Below, piece after piece: positions 15,284 to 16,355 of a stretch of DNA of 16,355 nucleotides; the stretch's first letter is position 1; each line of letters begins with the position of its first letter. The stretch is from JBDTLH01 sp039934875 (lineage in GTDB: Bacteria > Acidobacteriota > Terriglobia > Terriglobales > Acidobacteriaceae). The stretch is taken from the NCBI GenBank assembly GCA_039934875.1, contig JBDTLH010000235.1:1-16355 (forward strand), in the 5' to 3' direction. The notes below the pieces were generated by a model. That model ran no database searches, was not told the origin of the DNA, and saw only the letters and a program-made list of their open reading frames with translations. Position numbers and translations under genes: made by a program.

Positions 15284-15900
15284 ACTCGGTTCCATTGTAC
15301 TCGACTTCACAGAACCCCCGAGTGCTGAATGCGTGGGCCCCGGAAATGCTGTGGAGTGGCTGCGGAAAAAAGGCCAGGCGAGATGAAGCTGGATGCGATT
15401 CAGCCAGCATTCATGCGGGAGAAGAACAGAAAGGGAAATTAAGGGAAATTTCTGGCGAAGAGTGGTTGACCTGCCGGGTGAGGATTGGTATAACTGATTC
15501 AGTGCTGTTCACGCAATCGAGGTGACGGCGAGGTTCTAGCGGGTTCGAGTGAGGCGCGAGGTAGACAAGATTCGGAATGTTTGAATCTTTCTACGGCGCG
15601 AGCCATCTTATCCTCAAGCCCCAAAGGCTGATCCGGATTAGGTTCCGTGATGAGGCTGGACACGAGGCAGTTTTTTGCTCGCTGGCTGTCCGGCAGTTTC
15701 CCCAAGCGGAAGACTCTTTTATCTTTCTTAATTAGTGTTCTCATGCGGTGTGCTTGCCAGAAGTAGGACGAGCGCAACCTGGAAGTGCGGAAGTACGGCG
15801 GGTAATTGCATGAGGCACGCCTTGTCGCGAAGGATTGCATACAGTCAGAAGGGTCTGTACATCGAATAGGCAGCGAGAATACTGCGAAAAAAGATGGCAG
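15284..15900. other. Non-coding stretch between tRNA-Pro and the rRNA promoter
   Basis: About 600 bases without a convincing gene. A minus-strand frame at 15499-15840 has no recognisable protein signature and no clear ribosome-binding site. AAGGGAAATT is exactly duplicated in tandem at 15431-15450. Otherwise I see no RNA gene, mobile element or strong hairpin here. Confidence 0.5.
15294..15299 (-). promoter_or_regulatory. Candidate -10 element of the tRNA-Pro gene
   Basis: The minus strand reads TACAAT, ending 10 bases before the 5' end of the tRNA, a good distance for a -10 hexamer. I find no good -35 at 16-18 bases further upstream. Confidence 0.4.
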
Positions 15901-15906
15901 AAGCGG

Positions 15907-15935
15907 TTGACAAGAGTAGCAGAATTCGATAAGGT
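15907..15935 (+). promoter_or_regulatory. rRNA operon promoter
   Basis: TTGACA (15907-15912), a 17-base spacer and TAAGGT (15930-15935) form a strong housekeeping promoter about 330 bases before 16S rRNA, as usual for rRNA operons. A second consensus -35 (TTGACA, 15973-15978) follows, but without a good -10. Confidence 0.7.
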
Positions 15936-16091
15936 TAAAAAAGTTCGCCCGAAACAGTCGTTAAGCTTCGGTTTGACAAGGGAGTAGGGCGAAGCATCGA
16001 GGACACCGGTAACGAGAGCGCGTCAGCGTTCCACCTCTAGGGGTGTAGTTGCCGGGTCTTTCCAAACACAACGCTCAGGCGTCAATGTGAA

Positions 16092-16104
16092 TGGATCTTT
16101 GACA
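16092..16104 (+). promoter_or_regulatory. boxA-like antitermination site in the rRNA leader
   Basis: TGGATCTTTGACA resembles the rRNA boxA consensus (TGCTCTTTgACA form), which recruits NusB/NusE to keep RNA polymerase from terminating in the untranslated rRNA operon. Its position in the leader, about 170 bases before 16S, fits. Confidence 0.55.
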
Positions 16105-16240
16105 ATTTGGTTGAACATGCCAGTCGTGAGAGAAGCGCATCGAGTAAAAGTTCGAGCGATTATTCTCACAACATAGCCACGCGGGAGCACCTTCTATTTC
16201 AGTTGAAAAACTTGGGATGGAAAATCCTGATGGTGGCAGT

Positions 16241-16260
16241 CCTCCGACCTCCGTCGGAGG
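16241..16260 (+). other. Perfect hairpin just before 16S rRNA
   Basis: CCTCCGAC-CTCC-GTCGGAGG is a perfect 8-bp stem with a 4-base loop, ending about 10 bases before the mature 16S end. It may be a leader structure used in processing. There is no T-run, so it is not a standard terminator. Confidence 0.5.
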
Positions 16261-16270
16261 GCGACAGGTT

Positions 16271-16355
<85 letters not shown>

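Noticed and set aside
15431..15450. Exact tandem duplication AAGGGAAATT
   Set aside because: Too short and only two copies; likely a slippage event, no function suggested.
15499..15840. Minus-strand frame of 113 codons between the tRNA and the rRNA promoter
   Set aside because: No homology that I recognise, no ribosome-binding site, and irregular composition; treated as chance.

Overview
The window most likely comes from an Acidobacteriota chromosome of the Terriglobales/Acidobacteriaceae type. The right edge enters a 16S rRNA gene whose first ~85 bases look like that group. The genes are GC-rich, and a short palindromic intergenic repeat at 9071-9096 resembles one I associate with acidobacterial genomes. 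The taxon is my inference from recognition, not from a search.

Layout, left to right. (1) 1-524, minus strand: the N-terminal 174 codons of a patatin-like phospholipase whose 3' end lies outside the window. (2) 921-4172: a divergent oxyR/katG pair. katG is an intact catalase-peroxidase. oxyR is broken twice, by an in-frame loss of about nine residues in the DNA-binding wing and by a +1 frameshift in a G5 run. A near-perfect four-part OxyR site (1760-1796) still lies between them. (3) 4476-5111: a six-helix Pr6Pr-type membrane protein. (4) 5346-9016, plus strand: a tight gene run of HxlR regulator, PhnB-like VOC protein, six-repeat BNR beta-propeller, a 42-codon internally deleted VOC remnant, a MoaD/ThiS sulfur-carrier protein ending in GG, and a MoeZ-type E1-rhodanese fusion. 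Spacings of 34 bases or less, an ATGA overlap and a shared ribosome-binding region suggest one transcript. (5) 9017-9165: a convergent gap holding a repeat and two back-to-back hairpins. (6) 9166-14985, minus strand: the imuA-imuB-dnaE2 mutagenesis cassette, with overlapping start and stop codons. (7) 15207-15283, minus strand: tRNA-Pro(UGG) with encoded CCA. (8) 15284-16355: a non-coding stretch, a strong rRNA promoter, a boxA-like site, a leader hairpin and the start of 16S rRNA.

How the genes work together: katG removes peroxide, and its local sensor appears dead, so control may have passed to another regulator. ImuA, ImuB and DnaE2 form the translesion-synthesis mutasome: ImuB bridges to the beta clamp and DnaE2 polymerises. 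MoaD and MoeZ form a complete sulfur-carrier pair (adenylation plus persulfide donor). Their linkage to a cytosolic beta-propeller and VOC proteins under an HxlR regulator is the least explained part of the window and the best candidate for an undescribed system.
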